Below are positions 44,514 to 55,860 of a stretch of 64,000 nucleotides of DNA, one piece after another. The stretch lies in NCBI GenBank assembly GCA_958510825.1, contig OY294051.1, forward strand, positions 33,520,998-33,584,997, given 5' to 3'. How positions within the stretch are numbered: position 1 is the first letter of the stretch; each line of letters opens with the position of its first letter. The DNA comes from Brachypterus glaber. Lineage: Eukaryota; Arthropoda; Insecta; Coleoptera; Kateretidae. A model generated the notes under the pieces. That model had not been told where the DNA came from and made no database searches. It was given only the letters and a program-made list of their open reading frames with translations. The position numbers were made by a program, and so were the translations under genes.

Positions 44514-45236
44514 CAGAACGGTCCAAAAGTCACCCCCCCTCTTAACTTTTGAACCAGTTGAGATATCGACTTAAAATTTAGAACTTTTAAATAAGACAAC
44601 TTAAAATATCTTTAAGTATATATTTAATACTTTTAACTCTTAAAATGTGGGCAGGGGGGCATGGGGGCACATTTTTTAAATGGAAAGGGGGGTCGTGTAA
44701 TACATCATTTTAAAGCTTATAAAATTCTCCATTTAACTCCATATTTTTAAATTAAAAAAAAAATTGGGTTTAAAATGGGGTTAAAAATGGGTATTAATGT
44801 CAAAATACCTCTAAAAAAAAAACAAATAATTTTTTAAAAATGCCTAATTTCATCATAACAAAATGTTAATTATACTTTTAAACTAATTTTAGTTGACATA
44901 AATAAAAATTTATAAAAAAAACTTAAAAAATCGAATGTTTTAGCACAAAAAATTGAAAAATCAAAACCTTAAAAAACATTTTTTTAAAATTTAGAAATAT
45001 TAGTTTAAATAGAGAATTTTATAAGCTTTAAAATGATGTATCACACGACCCCCCTTTCCACACAAAAAGTCCCCCATGTCCCCCTGCCCACATTTTAAGA
45101 GCTGAAAATATCAAATATATGCTAAAAGATAGTTTAAGTTGTCTTATTTAAGAGTTCTAAATTTGAAGTCGATATCTCAACTCGTTTAAAAATTTAAAGC
45201 GGGGGGGGGGGGGGGGGTGACTTTTGGACCGCACTG
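44514..45236. mobile_element. foldback family F, complete copy (copy 4, 723 bp)
   Basis: Both termini are present: CAGAACGGTCCAAAAGTCAC and GTGACTTTTGGACCGCACTG, with TA on both sides. Arms of about 240 bp carry AGTTGAGATATCGACTT and AAAATGTGGGCAGGGGGG. A run of 17 G sits just inside the right end. This copy defines the family. The TA duplication suggests mobilisation by a Tc1/mariner-type transposase. Confidence 0.93.
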
Positions 45237-45238
45237 TA

Positions 45239-46430
45239 TAAGTTAAACAAGAAATTTGAATGAGGAATCATACAGATCAAAAAAGTTTTAAAAAAATATT
45301 TTTAAAAACGCTTAGTTTACAAGATACATACAGATTTACTTAAAAATAAAAGTAAAAATTGTCAAAAATTTAAAGCAAATCTAATCTAATTTCTTATTTT
45401 TACTGTTTATTTGTTTTAGATACTTTTATTATGGAATGATCCATACTGGGTAAAACAGTTTAATCACGTCGTTTTTTGGTCCTTCGAGCCGGATATGAAT
45501 TATCTACAGAGTAATTGACCCTTTCTTTTAGGAAAAACGAAGAGATTATTAAGCGTAAGTTGACATTTAGACATATATTTTTTAATTAAAGCAGGTGTGC
45601 TGAAAGTAATCAGTTAATAATAATTATTAAATTAATAAATTGATCAATTTTGCAATAAAATACCCATTAACAAATGTATTTATTATTCTTTTTTATAAAA
45701 TTTTATTTTATTGTTAATGGTTTATAATAACCAAGATATCTTTTTTAATTTTATTAAATATCATTACTTAGATTTAATTGTATATGCAGCAAGGACATAA
45801 ATGATTCATCTCGATTTTGTGCGTAATAGGCTTGAGATAAAATCTATTCGATTTTGTTAAGATTTTTTTCGATGTTTAATAGGAAAATCAATTAAATTAT
45901 TTTTGATAGAGTTACACAGCAAAAACAAATACGTAAAATTCAGATCAAAAGTTTGAATATCAGCAAGCATGTTAAGTAATTAAATTAAATATTTTGGTTA
46001 AATGAAGTTGAATACGAATCTTAGTTGGACCAATAAACTTAAATCAAGTAAAAGTGCTTGGTTTAAATAATAATTTCTTAGTTAGTTTTAAAAAAACTTA
46101 AATGAAAGGTGGTAAGTAGATATTTATAATAAGTATTTAAAATACTGAAAATAAAGAGTTAAAGAATTTTTAAATTTAGTTTAGTATTTAGTATTTATGT
46201 TTACAAATAAGTACAAATAATTACTTCATATTAGTTTTTTATTCTTTGTGTGTAAGACCTAAACAATAACACAGGCCAACAAGGGTTTTGTGATGGGTTG
46301 TTTTTTTATTTTTGGCTTAGTTAAGACCTATTGACTTCCAAACAGGTAATTTTTGTTTCAATCCCGTATAATTTTTTTCAGCTATAAGCTATGACAAAAA
46401 TCTCATTCTATTTTAAATCTTTACGTTATA
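45239..46430. other. no gene recognised
   Basis: AT-rich. Phrases such as TTAAATCAAGTAAAAGTGC resemble the 16.6-16.8 kb region weakly. Confidence 0.35.
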
Positions 46431-46700
46431 GACATTGGTCTATATCAACATAGATAATCAAGAGAAGCCATTTGACACATTTTTAGAAACGTCAATTTTT
46501 TTTTTTTTAATTTACGTTATTTTATTCGAAATTAGCGGTATGCAAAAATTCAAAATTTTGTCCCTATTTTTTTTCTGGACCACTGTGCGGTTTTTAACCC
46601 CTTACGCGATGGATAAAAACAGAAGTTATATTCGAAATCATTATATTCGAAATTACCCCAAATCAGCTGTCAAATCCAAATCAACTTTCAAAAGTTGAAA
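46431..46700. other. possible decayed TIR element
   Basis: ACATTGGTCTATATCAAC near 46432 and TGGACCACTGTGCGG near 46577 could be worn terminal repeats. A GACACTGGTCTACAAA start also occurs at 43453. A frame at 46435-46698 spans it without a family match. Weak. Confidence 0.3.
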
Positions 46701-47773
46701 ATTCGTTGTCCTGTGTAATCAATACTTAACTAGAGGAAAGTAATATTTTATTCAATTTTAAGGTAAATTAAACACAAATTTCTTATTTATAATCTCATGT
46801 CGAAAAAAAAAAAAATACAAAATAGAACAATTCTCCAAGAAAGAAATTAAGTGATATGTGCGACTCGATTTGATTTAATTTAAATTAATACATAATGTAT
46901 TTTTAAATATAGTCATTATTTTTAATCCACTATTTGTAACATAACCGTAAATAATGACAATCAGTGGCGTTTGATCAAAGAGAAATTAATAATTATGGTT
47001 ATTTAGTTATATTTAATTTTTGGAGACCCAAATAGTCGATCAAACACAAAACTTTTTTTATATCGCCCAGTATTTAATATATTGCCTTTTAAGTAAATTC
47101 AAACTTGCTCATGGAAGGGGCTGTTTCAAGAGCCAGAGACCATAGCATCCCCTTACCATAATTTACTAAAACTTTGCATACCTTTTAGGTAATATACCCC
47201 CAATTCTGTGGATGACACGAGAGTAGGATCTTCTCTGTACTTGGCTGTATTGTAAAATAAAGCGTAAATAGGTTTAATAAGAGTGTAGCTAAAGTCTAAC
47301 CATGAATCATGGTAGAGAATGGTCTTGACATTAAAAACTTTTGATAGTGAAATCCTAAAAAACTACGATATGCCTCCCATAAATGGTTTCGCATATAATA
47401 TATTTATGCTTCTTCAGAGATCTACAAAGAAAAAATATAAAGTTTGAAAAGAAAATACTCTTCGTTTAAAGCCACGCCTCTGTTAGAGTTGTGCACGACA
47501 AGCCCATGTGATAGCTACGTACAACAGCTCGGTGGCCAGTAAAACGCACACAGCTTTCTTGCATTTTACTCATAGCTTATGCCAGTTTTGCATTAAAAAG
47601 TGTTCGGCACTTTATAATCGCACGGTAGTTAATACAAACACTGCAATAACAAACAAAACCAGAATTAACAATCAAATAATGTCCAGTTATTTGTTATTTA
47701 TTTGTACGACCGATGTCTATTTAGACACAGAGTATGTAGAAAACTTTTAAGGTTTTAGTTAGCGAGCGAAAAA
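46701..47773. other. no gene recognised
   Basis: AT-rich. The 80-residue frame at 47508-47750 shows no known family features. Confidence 0.35.
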
Positions 47774-47800
47774 ACTTTTTGGCCCTAGGGCCACAAAGTT
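47774..47800. repeat. hairpin with GGCCCTAGGGCC core
   Basis: AACTTT and AAAGTT arms enclose a perfect 12-base palindrome at 47781-47792. It is flanked by GCGAGCGAAAA and TTTTCGCCCGG, the CG-rich hairpin style seen at 1927 and 3752. Confidence 0.6.
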
Positions 47801-48599
47801 CAACTTTTCGCCCGGAAAACATGAACAAAAAGTGCCGCTTTTAGAATCAATCGAATAAAAAGGCTATTATTATCATGTGATACCCACCACTGACTGAACA
47901 AGCAGCCAATCCACTTTCTTGCATTAATTTTAATAAGCTTTTCCATATTCAACGGTCTAACATGCATTAAATAATTGTTAACAAAGTGTAAATAAAATGT
48001 TCCCACGTTTTTTTCTATATGTTTGACGATTGTAAACTGTAATTGCAACGCAAGAAAAACTAATTATAAGCAACAATAACTGAACATAGGCAGGATCGGC
48101 GTTACACATAGTTAAATGTTTTTGTATAATTGCAATCCTTTTCATAGATTATTACAATAGATAATAGAGTTGAAACTAGTTGCCATGATAGAATAAGAAT
48201 GCTGTTATCATAACTAAATTAATAAATGCTGCTGCCAACAAAACAATACCGAAGTAGAATAAAATTTATCGGAAACTAGATGAAAAGTTGCAAGCACCCT
48301 GTCAAACCATCGGCACTATTGTATACTAGAGCATCTAGTTTGCAAATTTCAAACTAGGTGTTTTGTTTGATTTTAAATTCTCTATCTTTAAAACATTATA
48401 TTCTAGCAAAAACAACATTTTTTATAGGGCTTAAAAAGAGCTTTTATTTAAAATATAACTTTTTGAAATCGGGTTATAAATATGTGAGATGCTAAAAAAA
48501 AACTTTTCACTGCTTTAAATGCCAATATCTCGAAAACAATGCGTTTTAGGAAAACGTTGTTTATAACATTTTTTGACCAATTTAAAATTATCTTTTATA
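47801..48599. other. no gene recognised
   Basis: AT-rich. No supported feature. Confidence 0.35.
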
Positions 48600-48980
48600 T
48601 AAGTGCTAAATTAACCAAATACAATAATAATTGCATTAATTATAAACAAAAAACGCTAAAAATAGGAGTTTTACCCTATTTACCCCCTTACCCCCAATCG
48701 TTTACCCCCAAAATCTAATCAGCTCTTCGGAATACGATAAGAAATAATATGCAAAAAACCGCAAGTCGATATCTCATGTAGAAATGGAGTTAGAGAGTTT
48801 ACACCCAGACAGACACAGACGGACACAAAATTTTTTTTTTACTGATTTCGACTTAGAATGGTGTAAAACGTCGAGAAATGTGAAAAAAACGTGGTCGAAG
48901 GTTTTGACTTTTCGGCGAAGATTTCGATACATCGGCACTCTTAGTAGCACTGAGTGCCGATGTAAAATAAAACCTAATTT
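48600..48980 (+). repeat. (GTCY)n-marked repeat
   Basis: ACCCCCTTACCCCCAATCG, ATCAGCTCTTCGGAATACG, then CAGACAGACACAGACGGACA and TGGTGTAAAACGTCGAGAAA. The order mirrors 10430-10640 in reverse. A CATCGGCACTCTTAG/CTGAGTGCCGATG hairpin sits at 48929-48962. Confidence 0.6.
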
Positions 48981-49217
48981 ACATAACTTTTCTAATTATA
49001 AAGCATTATATGAATATTTTAAATAGTTTAATACAAAAAACTAACAAAAAATTAACTACTTACTGTATTTTATCCTGGGCGGTTTTTGCTTAACTCAACT
49101 TTTAAAATCTCTTGTCAAAATGATATGATGTAAAATTTACGATTTCAATGCCTCCCTTGATAAAACCTATCATTGCTTTTTAAAAAATTTCGGCAGACTT
49201 TCCCCTGTAGGCCTAAG

Positions 49218-49320
49218 TTCATTAAAAAAAAAAAAAAAAAAAATAAATAAAAATGAAAAAAAAAATTAATTTATTTTTTTATTTATTAGTAAACAAAAAA
49301 TAAACTAAAAAAAATGTTTT
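49218..49320. repeat. poly-A and A/T-run low-complexity tract
   Basis: A run of about 19 A followed by mixed A/T blocks, preceded by GGCCTAAGTTCATTAAAA. It is related to the opposite-strand text at 9330. Confidence 0.7.
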
Positions 49321-49329
49321 TGAAAAAAA

Positions 49330-49860
49330 TTGTTTTTATCCCATTTTAACCCCTTACCCTAACCCGATTTTTACCAAAAACAACCCCAGCCTAGAACTTT
49401 GGATAATCAACCTATCTCTACTACTACTCTACTTCTAATGTGGCGTATCCCACAAAACACAAGTTTTACAGGGCGAACAAAAAACTGTTTATCTAGTACT
49501 GACTCGTACTACTGAGTTGACTTACTGCCAAATGAATGATTAAAAACTATTTGCGAAATTTTTGCTAACAAATCAAAAAGTAACTTCCTTGATTTTAATT
49601 ATATGATAGAAAAATTACCTGATTTTGATGCGGCGTATTAAAAATAAAAATAAAATTTAAGTGATTTGGGATTAACTGAGGCTTAATTTTTTTTTTTTTT
49701 TAATTTGTGGGATACGCCACTTTAGAAGTAAACCAGCCCTATGGTCCAAATTTGAGTTATCGTAGATACAAATTTCCCGGGCACACAGAGCGACAGACCG
49801 GTCGGTCGGACAGGTAGATTTTTTTTGACGGAAATCATATTTTTTGGATTAAAAGGTCCA
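49330..49860 (+). repeat. (GTCY)n-marked repeat split by a MITE
   Basis: TTACCCTAACCCGATTTTTA through TTTGGATAATCAAC matches 9240-9290 in reverse. The match resumes at TATGGTCCAAATTTGAG after the insertion and ends in CAGACCGGTCGGTCGGACAG. Confidence 0.75.
49431..49730. mobile_element. TIR MITE nested in the (GTCY)n repeat
   Basis: ACTTCTAATGTGGCGTATCC and, in reverse complement, ACTTCTAAAGTGGCGTATCC form 26-bp TIRs. The 300-bp element interrupts a repeat whose uninterrupted form is seen near 9200-9300. Confidence 0.85.
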
Positions 49861-50111
49861 GAAACGTAAAAAATCAATAAACATTTTTTTAAATTTTTTT
49901 ATTAACTCAAGAATTTTTTTGAGGAAAGTAATAAGAAGAGATTCCAGATTTTAGTCTATTAAAAAAAATACTGTTTGGATGCCACAAAAGGTACTTTCCA
50001 GGCTATATCCAGGGACTAAGGTAAGTTTTTGAGAGAGGGCCCAACGGACATTAATTTGTTTGGATATTCAGGGACTAATATTAGTCTTTGCTGACACAGA
50101 AAATATTATTG

Positions 50112-50124
50112 GAGTTTAAATACT
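50112..50124. repeat. target-site duplication, left
   Basis: GAGTTTAAATACT, exactly repeated at 50376-50388. Confidence 0.9.
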
Positions 50125-50375
50125 GTTGTTTGTTTTACTGTTTAACGTCGTTTTTCGCTGCTATGGCCTAATTGACGGGACCGCCATCTTTACGTGCTCT
50201 CCGAAGCACGGTCCTCAACAGAACTCGCATCCACCCTGAAATGTGTTTACAGTTTCACCTGCAACCCACATTACAGTTAGTCATCGTAGTTCCATCTACC
50301 GACTATTTACACCACTATACATCCATGCTCTATGTGGGGCTCGAACCCACAACCCCAGGATCCGTAATCAAACGC
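50125..50375 (-). mobile_element. SINE family B with perfect 13-bp target duplication
   Basis: Read on the minus strand it begins GCGTTTGATTACGGATCCTG, then GTGGGTTCGAGCCCCAC, a perfect tRNA T-arm with B box. It ends in an A-rich AGTAAAACAAACAAC. The A box half of the tRNA head is absent, consistent with 5' truncation during insertion. A CGTGCTCTCCGAAGCACG hairpin lies near 50194-50211. The frame at 50172-50390 is not a gene. Confidence 0.85.
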
Positions 50376-50388
50376 GAGTTTAAATACT
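50376..50388. repeat. target-site duplication, right
   Basis: GAGTTTAAATACT, flanking SINE B. Confidence 0.9.
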
Positions 50389-50409
50389 AATACTTATTAT
50401 ACTATTCAC

Positions 50410-50640
50410 AGCGCCAGAGGAAGAATTGTAAGGTAGATTTGAATTTTCAAAAAAAAAAAATTTTTTTTAATTTTTTTGTGAAAAACGAAAAAAATTTATT
50501 TATTTTTTTAAATTATGTTTTTTATTATTAAAAAAAGTTTAACCCCCCTTAACTTTTTTGTTTTTTGGGGGATTTACTTTCAAAATTGGTAGAATTTATC
50601 CTTATAATAAAAGTATATAAAAAATATATATAATATATGA
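50410..50640 (+). repeat. A/T-run-rich dispersed repeat
   Basis: Opposite-orientation relative of 38155-38480, with a TAACCCCCCTTAAC-type C run and GGTAGAATTTATCCTTATAA. Confidence 0.6.
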
Positions 50641-52600
50641 TAAATCCAACTAAAGTAAACCTTTTTATGACTGTTGCATATTTGGGTCCATTTAACCTAT
50701 TAAATATAATTTAAAAACAACTTAAAGACATAAAATTTTTTATTAAGTGAAAATTGTAAATTGCATACTAAAAAAAGTCATTAAATTTTATTTGCGGGAA
50801 TTATTTGGTAGCATAATTTATCACTTTAAGGTTACATAAATGCTGGAGATGTACAATAACTGTAGTTATTTACATAAAAGTAATGTAATTGCGTGACAGG
50901 CGATAAATTCAGTGAAAAAAAAAACATTCGCGGATGACCTTTTATATCGGTCCATGGTAAATATTGTTCTTGAACCGATTACGGAATATTTCGTATATGT
51001 ATTTTAAAAATTAAATGTACATTAAATGTATTATAAATAGCACTAGTTTACTAGGTTTTTACCCCCCCCCATAAATTATACACAGTTTTTGTTGCAATTT
51101 TTCATGGTTACGGTGGTACTGCTTATAACTTCTTCAAAACTTGATTATTTAGAGCTTTGAGATCATTTTAAGGCTACTAACTTAAACCAAAGTATATAAT
51201 TTTAAAAATAATAACTTCATACAACATTTTTTTTTTCTATTTGGACCTATTTTGTTCCATCAAAAAAATTATATTCAATAAATAAAAAAACAATCTTTTT
51301 TTATGAGCTTTATTTTTGTTTATTAAAATTTGTTTGGTAAAACGTAAGGTTTTCAAGTTATTCGTGAAAAATCGTTCAAAAACATGCATTTTATCGTTGA
51401 AAACCGAACATTTTAAATCAGGTATAACTCAAAAAGTTTTGACTTATCGATATAACTTTATAGGAAACTTTTTGAATGGAATTCATTACTCTATCGATTC
51501 CGGTACTTGTTTTAAGTATAATAATTTCTACTCCCGAGAAGGGGTGACATTCATCTTAAGGGTAAAAGCAAGCATCGGCACTAGGTCACTTTGGTTCCTT
51601 GGGCCATCCTCTAAGTACCGTTAACATTTCAAGTCAATCGATGTTATCCGAAAGAATTCGGAGCAGAAAACCGTCATTCACTGGACTATATTGATTTCTA
51701 AGAATTGTGTCCGGACAATTTTGATCAAAATACCAAAACTTTAACATAATATTTGGATATTATCCAAAATTCATTGTCAAATTCGTTTTCGATGCCCAAA
51801 AGTATGTAAAAAAATAAGTCTGGTTAAGAGTAACAACCAAAAATGTTTGTGTCGTCTACTATATATTTTATAAGCAAGGCAGTTTTTAAGACAAATTCGA
51901 AAGCCCATGTCCCTGCCCATATACAACAATCGTATGTTATTGAATCAGATCCATCTCTTATATAAGTGAAAAATTATTGTTAAAAAAAGCACGCTTTTTT
52001 TTATAATGTCGAATTTTGCAACATATGAACTCTTAAGAAGATTTTTCAAGGTTTACATCTCAATGCACATGTGTATTTGTTTAAAAACATCAGCTGAATT
52101 ATTTTTTTTTTTTTGTTTTTTTTTGTTAGATAAATCTATAGATTTTTAATTTTCTTTGAAGAAAAATCCATAGATAGAGCTTAACTTTTATAAACAGTAC
52201 CCGGCATATTTCCAGTTATAGTCCAGTCTTCAGGTTAATAAAAGGGCATATACCTGGAAATAATTCAGGGAGTTTTAATTTTCAGTTTATTGGGTAGCGT
52301 TTAAGGCCGCAAATAAAAAACAATTTTTCGACGTTAAACTCAATTTGGAACTGTAATTTTTTGAACACATTTTCACAAAAAACGGATTTTTCAAAATATT
52401 TCAAGATCGGTGCATCCTAGGACAAAAAACGTTTGATATGAAACTAAAGAGGGTGAATTTTACAACATTTTTTGTTTCATATATTTTTTTGTACGACTTA
52501 TAGCTATCAAGGTGTAAACTGTGCTATGTTTGCCCTCGGAGGATGGATTTACAAACATATAGAAATTGTAAAAAATTCTTCACAAAAATAAAAAAATGTT
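50641..52600. other. 2 kb without a recognised gene
   Basis: Contains a C10 run at 51063 and phrases typical of insect repeats (GACTTATCGATATAACTTTA). The 102-residue frame at 51316-51624 has no ATG start and no family features. Confidence 0.4.
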
Positions 52601-52680
52601 GATAAGTTCAAGGGTTATGGACAAACAGACCAACAGATAGACAAATTTAGTAACATCTATAAGTGTATTATGTTATGTTA
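52601..52680 (+). repeat. short GACA/GACC tract of the (GTCY)n family
   Basis: ACAAACAGACCAACAGATAG follows CAAGGGTTATGG. The tract is decayed. Confidence 0.4.
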
Positions 52681-52689
52681 ATGGGAGCA

Positions 52690-52945
52690 TATCCAAACAG
52701 GTTATGGCGTCTAATTCAGTTACTTGCTGGGGTGAGTTCGATTCTCACTCGCGCCGATTACCTTTTTCAGTTAGTTAATAATTGATATTTGGCGAAGGCG
52801 ACAGGTGAAACACTTCCTATAAACTGGTTCAAAAGTCAGTTAAAGCCGGTGGTTTCCTCTACTACTAGCCCACCCAAGTTCTGAACTTAGGGGATGCTTA
52901 ATTAAGTAGAATAGTTCGAGGTTAAACAAACATGTAATGTAATGT
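52690..52945 (+). mobile_element. SINE family A, copy 3
   Basis: It retains the B box (GTGAGTTCGATTCTCAC) and the complete body up to GGGGATGCTTAATTAAGTAG. The A box is degraded. The tail is ATGTAATGTAATGTA. Confidence 0.85.
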
Positions 52946-53451
52946 ATTAAGATTATTTTTATCCTAAAAAGTCAAATAAACGAAAAAAATAATAAAATTA
53001 CATTGTAGTAATCTCAGGGCCTTAAAATAGAACAGTTGTTCTAAATGTTAGATATGTCTTTATATTATAAAAAAAATGTGTTTTGGCAATCATCATAAAA
53101 GCAAAATGTCAAATTAATTAGAATTAAGAATATAAATAACTCTTAATCTTCATAATTACCGCACTTGTCTATTTTAATTTGATCTTCAATTGAAGCAAGC
53201 ACAATAAGTTAATGATATTTACAAATCTTCCAACGTATAATCTATTTATAACACTAGTTAACCAAATATAACCATATAACAATATACACTACAAGTGTCA
53301 AAAAATCATGGTTTAAAGTGCTAGGTTTGAAAACTTAAACCGCAACGCAGCTGTTATTACTATCATTGATGCATGTTTTTTAAAAAACTTTTTTTATCCT
53401 ATAGGCAATGAAGTTTACCTATTTCAATATTTAATAAATTAATGCAAATCA
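52946..53451. other. no gene recognised
   Basis: AT-rich interval. Nothing supported. Confidence 0.35.
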
Positions 53452-53454
53452 TTA

Positions 53455-53689
53455 GGGGTCGTCCATAAAATACGTCACGCAAATTGACCAAAATGCATAC
53501 ACTTCATACCCTGTTTCTCGCGTTGTTAAAGGCTGTAGAGATTTTATATTTTGGTTATCCTCCTAACATCCCCCCCCCTATTGGGGGAGGGAGTAGCCGA
53601 AATGAAATCTCTACATCCTTTAATAACGCGAGAAACGGGGTATGAAATGTATTAATTTTGGTCAATTTGCATATTTTATGGACTACCCC
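53455..53689. mobile_element. PIF/Harbinger-type MITE (235 bp)
   Basis: The termini GGGGTCGTCCATAAAATAC and, in reverse complement, GGGGTAGTCCATAAAATAT are flanked by TTA on both sides (53452-53454, 53690-53692). The arms pair over most of the element around a CCCCCCCCTATTGGGGGAGG centre. A TTA duplication with GGGG ends fits PIF/Harbinger. Confidence 0.88.
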
Positions 53690-54518
53690 TTATTAGATTA
53701 ACGCTTTAGGAAAAAAAGGTATTTGTTTAAGCTTGTTTTGAAAAACAAAAAAAAAATAAATTCATGAAATAAATATTAGTTTAATCTGAGCTCAAGTTTT
53801 ATCATGTCGATAGTTTTGTAATTTAAGTTTTAAGAAAAAGATTTAAGAAATTATGTAAAATTTTTAGGGCTCAAAATCCTTGTAAACTAGTATAATTTAA
53901 TAATAAAAGATAACTTATATTTAATAGATTAATAACTATAAATATATTTACATGGATGAATAATAACATCAAGCTTATAATTTTATCCTCATATTAATAG
54001 TAGTATTACCTATTATATTCAAATGTCGAGTGGTACTTGAAAAATTAAAGTAAATAATGTGACTAATTTTAATATGCTTGCCTAAATAGTTGGTAAAGTG
54101 ATCAATATTTTATAATTTAAACAATTAAATTAAGATATAAGAATATAACCATGGTTATAACCATACTGCATACTGCAGTACTAGAGTTTACATTCAAACT
54201 TGTTTTATTAATTCTTTGAATAAAATTTGTTTTTCTTATTTTAGTAGGAAAATATTCATAAATGATTAGATTACGAGCATATATTATATTGTCCTAGAGT
54301 AAATTATTAACAAGAACTAGTTACAAGTTTAAACTAAAATATTTATAAAGAAATTTCACTGCTCTACTACAGAATTTTCACAATCAATGAGAAAATCCCT
54401 ACCAAAATGTCATATAGCTGCTATTTCACGATTTTTTGAGATCATCAGTGAGCATATATTGGTGGCTTTCGCACCGACTGTTGAAAATTTAAAATAATTA
54501 TCAAAAATAAGTATAACT
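53690..54518. other. no gene recognised
   Basis: AT-rich. Nothing supported apart from a weak TTTCACG...ATCATCAG phrase at 54424-54449. Confidence 0.35.
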
Positions 54519-54690
54519 GTATCGAGAGCGTACAAATTGGTGGCGCCATCTAATGTTTGCACAAAAGTACTACACATTAGATGTGTATCTAGATATAGAT
54601 AATTCTTATTAGATTACAGGTCTGCCAACATCTAATGTGTAGTACTTTTGTGCAAACATTAGATGGCACCACCAACTTTCTCTGATAGAA
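54519..54690. mobile_element. short hairpin MITE
   Basis: Arms at 54537-54585 and 54628-54675 pair nearly perfectly (TTGGTGGCGCCATCTAATG against CATTAGATGGCACCACCAA). CATCTAATG repeats within each arm. The loop is about 40 bases. Confidence 0.88.
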
Positions 54691-55290
54691 CAAACGCATT
54701 TAGTATGACAATTTATTTTTCTGACAAAAAAAATATTTTTTTTTTCAAAGGATATCACCATACCAGAGCATTGTAGCGTTCAAAACTTTATAAACTCAGT
54801 GTACAAATAAAATAAATACAGCATTTTTAGATCAACAATCCATAATGAATATCTTATGTAAAGCAGTACATATCATGATGGTGGTACCATCGTGGCAGAA
54901 TGTCGTCATTCGCGCCTAATTTGATCTAGTTAACCCTGACAAAAGAGGACAGATGAACAGCATAACAACGTTGAAAACAAATGAACTTCGAAACATGGGT
55001 GGAGTCGATATGTCGTGTCGCGACAAAAAAATTCAAACTCGTATTGTTTGTAAGTGGCAATGAGGAGTGAGTTGATTTTTTTTGATTGCATTATATATAA
55101 TTATTAGAAACTGGTTCAATGATACATTTATTGATATGCCGGATCTAAATAATGTCTAGTAATGAGTTTTTTTTTTCGAGTAGCATACAGTATAATGCAC
55201 ATTAATTCAGTACTGCTAGAACAAAAAATTAACAAAGAATAAATGATGTGCAGAAATGATAAAAAATATTAAATATTTTAGAGGAGTAGT
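54691..55290. other. no gene recognised; CG-containing patch 54890-55040
   Basis: The patch holds CATCGTGGCAGAATGTCG, TCGATATGTCGTGTCGCGAC and other CpG words. It might be regulatory. No open frame. Confidence 0.35.
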
Positions 55291-55299
55291 AGTAATAAA

Positions 55300-55860
55300 G
55301 AGTAGGTAGTACTACTAGTTCATAAAAATATTAATGTAGTAACACAATATAATCAAGAAATCAAGATTATTTTACAGTCATTTCAAACTTAATGTAAAAA
55401 TTATATACATAATTGTATACATGTACTACTTAATATTTTGCGTAGATGGGTAGTACCAAATTCAATAATATGTAATAATACTTAATACATATGTTTTAAG
55501 CCAATTATAATTGGGTTTAATTATTGCCTAATATTTTAACCAATGGTACTATAGTATACTTAATAAAATATAGGAAGGGTAGTACCATAATATAATTAAA
55601 TTAACAAGATTTAATATTCATTTGAAATAAACAGTTAAAATTTTAATTAAATAGCAATAATATAAGGATATACTACTTACTAAATATATATTATTTTTAC
55701 AGGTGGGTAGTGCCAAATGAAACACATAAATCATTGTTTCCTTTAAGAAGGTGATTATTACCTAAAATACATTAAGTATTTTGTAAAATGTAAACTGCTT
55801 AGTATTTAAACAAATACTATGCTAGAATTTTTTCGGCAAGTAGTACCAAATTTATTCAAT
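55300..55860 (+). repeat. degenerate ~130-bp periodic repeat with TAGTACC box
   Basis: TAGTACC-type boxes at 55451, 55580, 55708 (TAGTGCC) and 55841 are spaced 129, 128 and 133 bases. Each follows GGG or AAG, and three of the four continue with AAATNNA. An earlier box lies at 55307. The intervening text is too diverged to align confidently. Confidence 0.55.

Noticed and set aside
51316..51624. 102-residue frame
   Set aside because: Non-ATG start, no domain, and wording typical of dispersed insect repeats.
54421..54450. Another hammerhead (CTGATGA and GAAA on the minus strand)
   Set aside because: Core boxes are present, but the sequence between them does not form a stem II, and no stem I or cleavage-site pairing is found.
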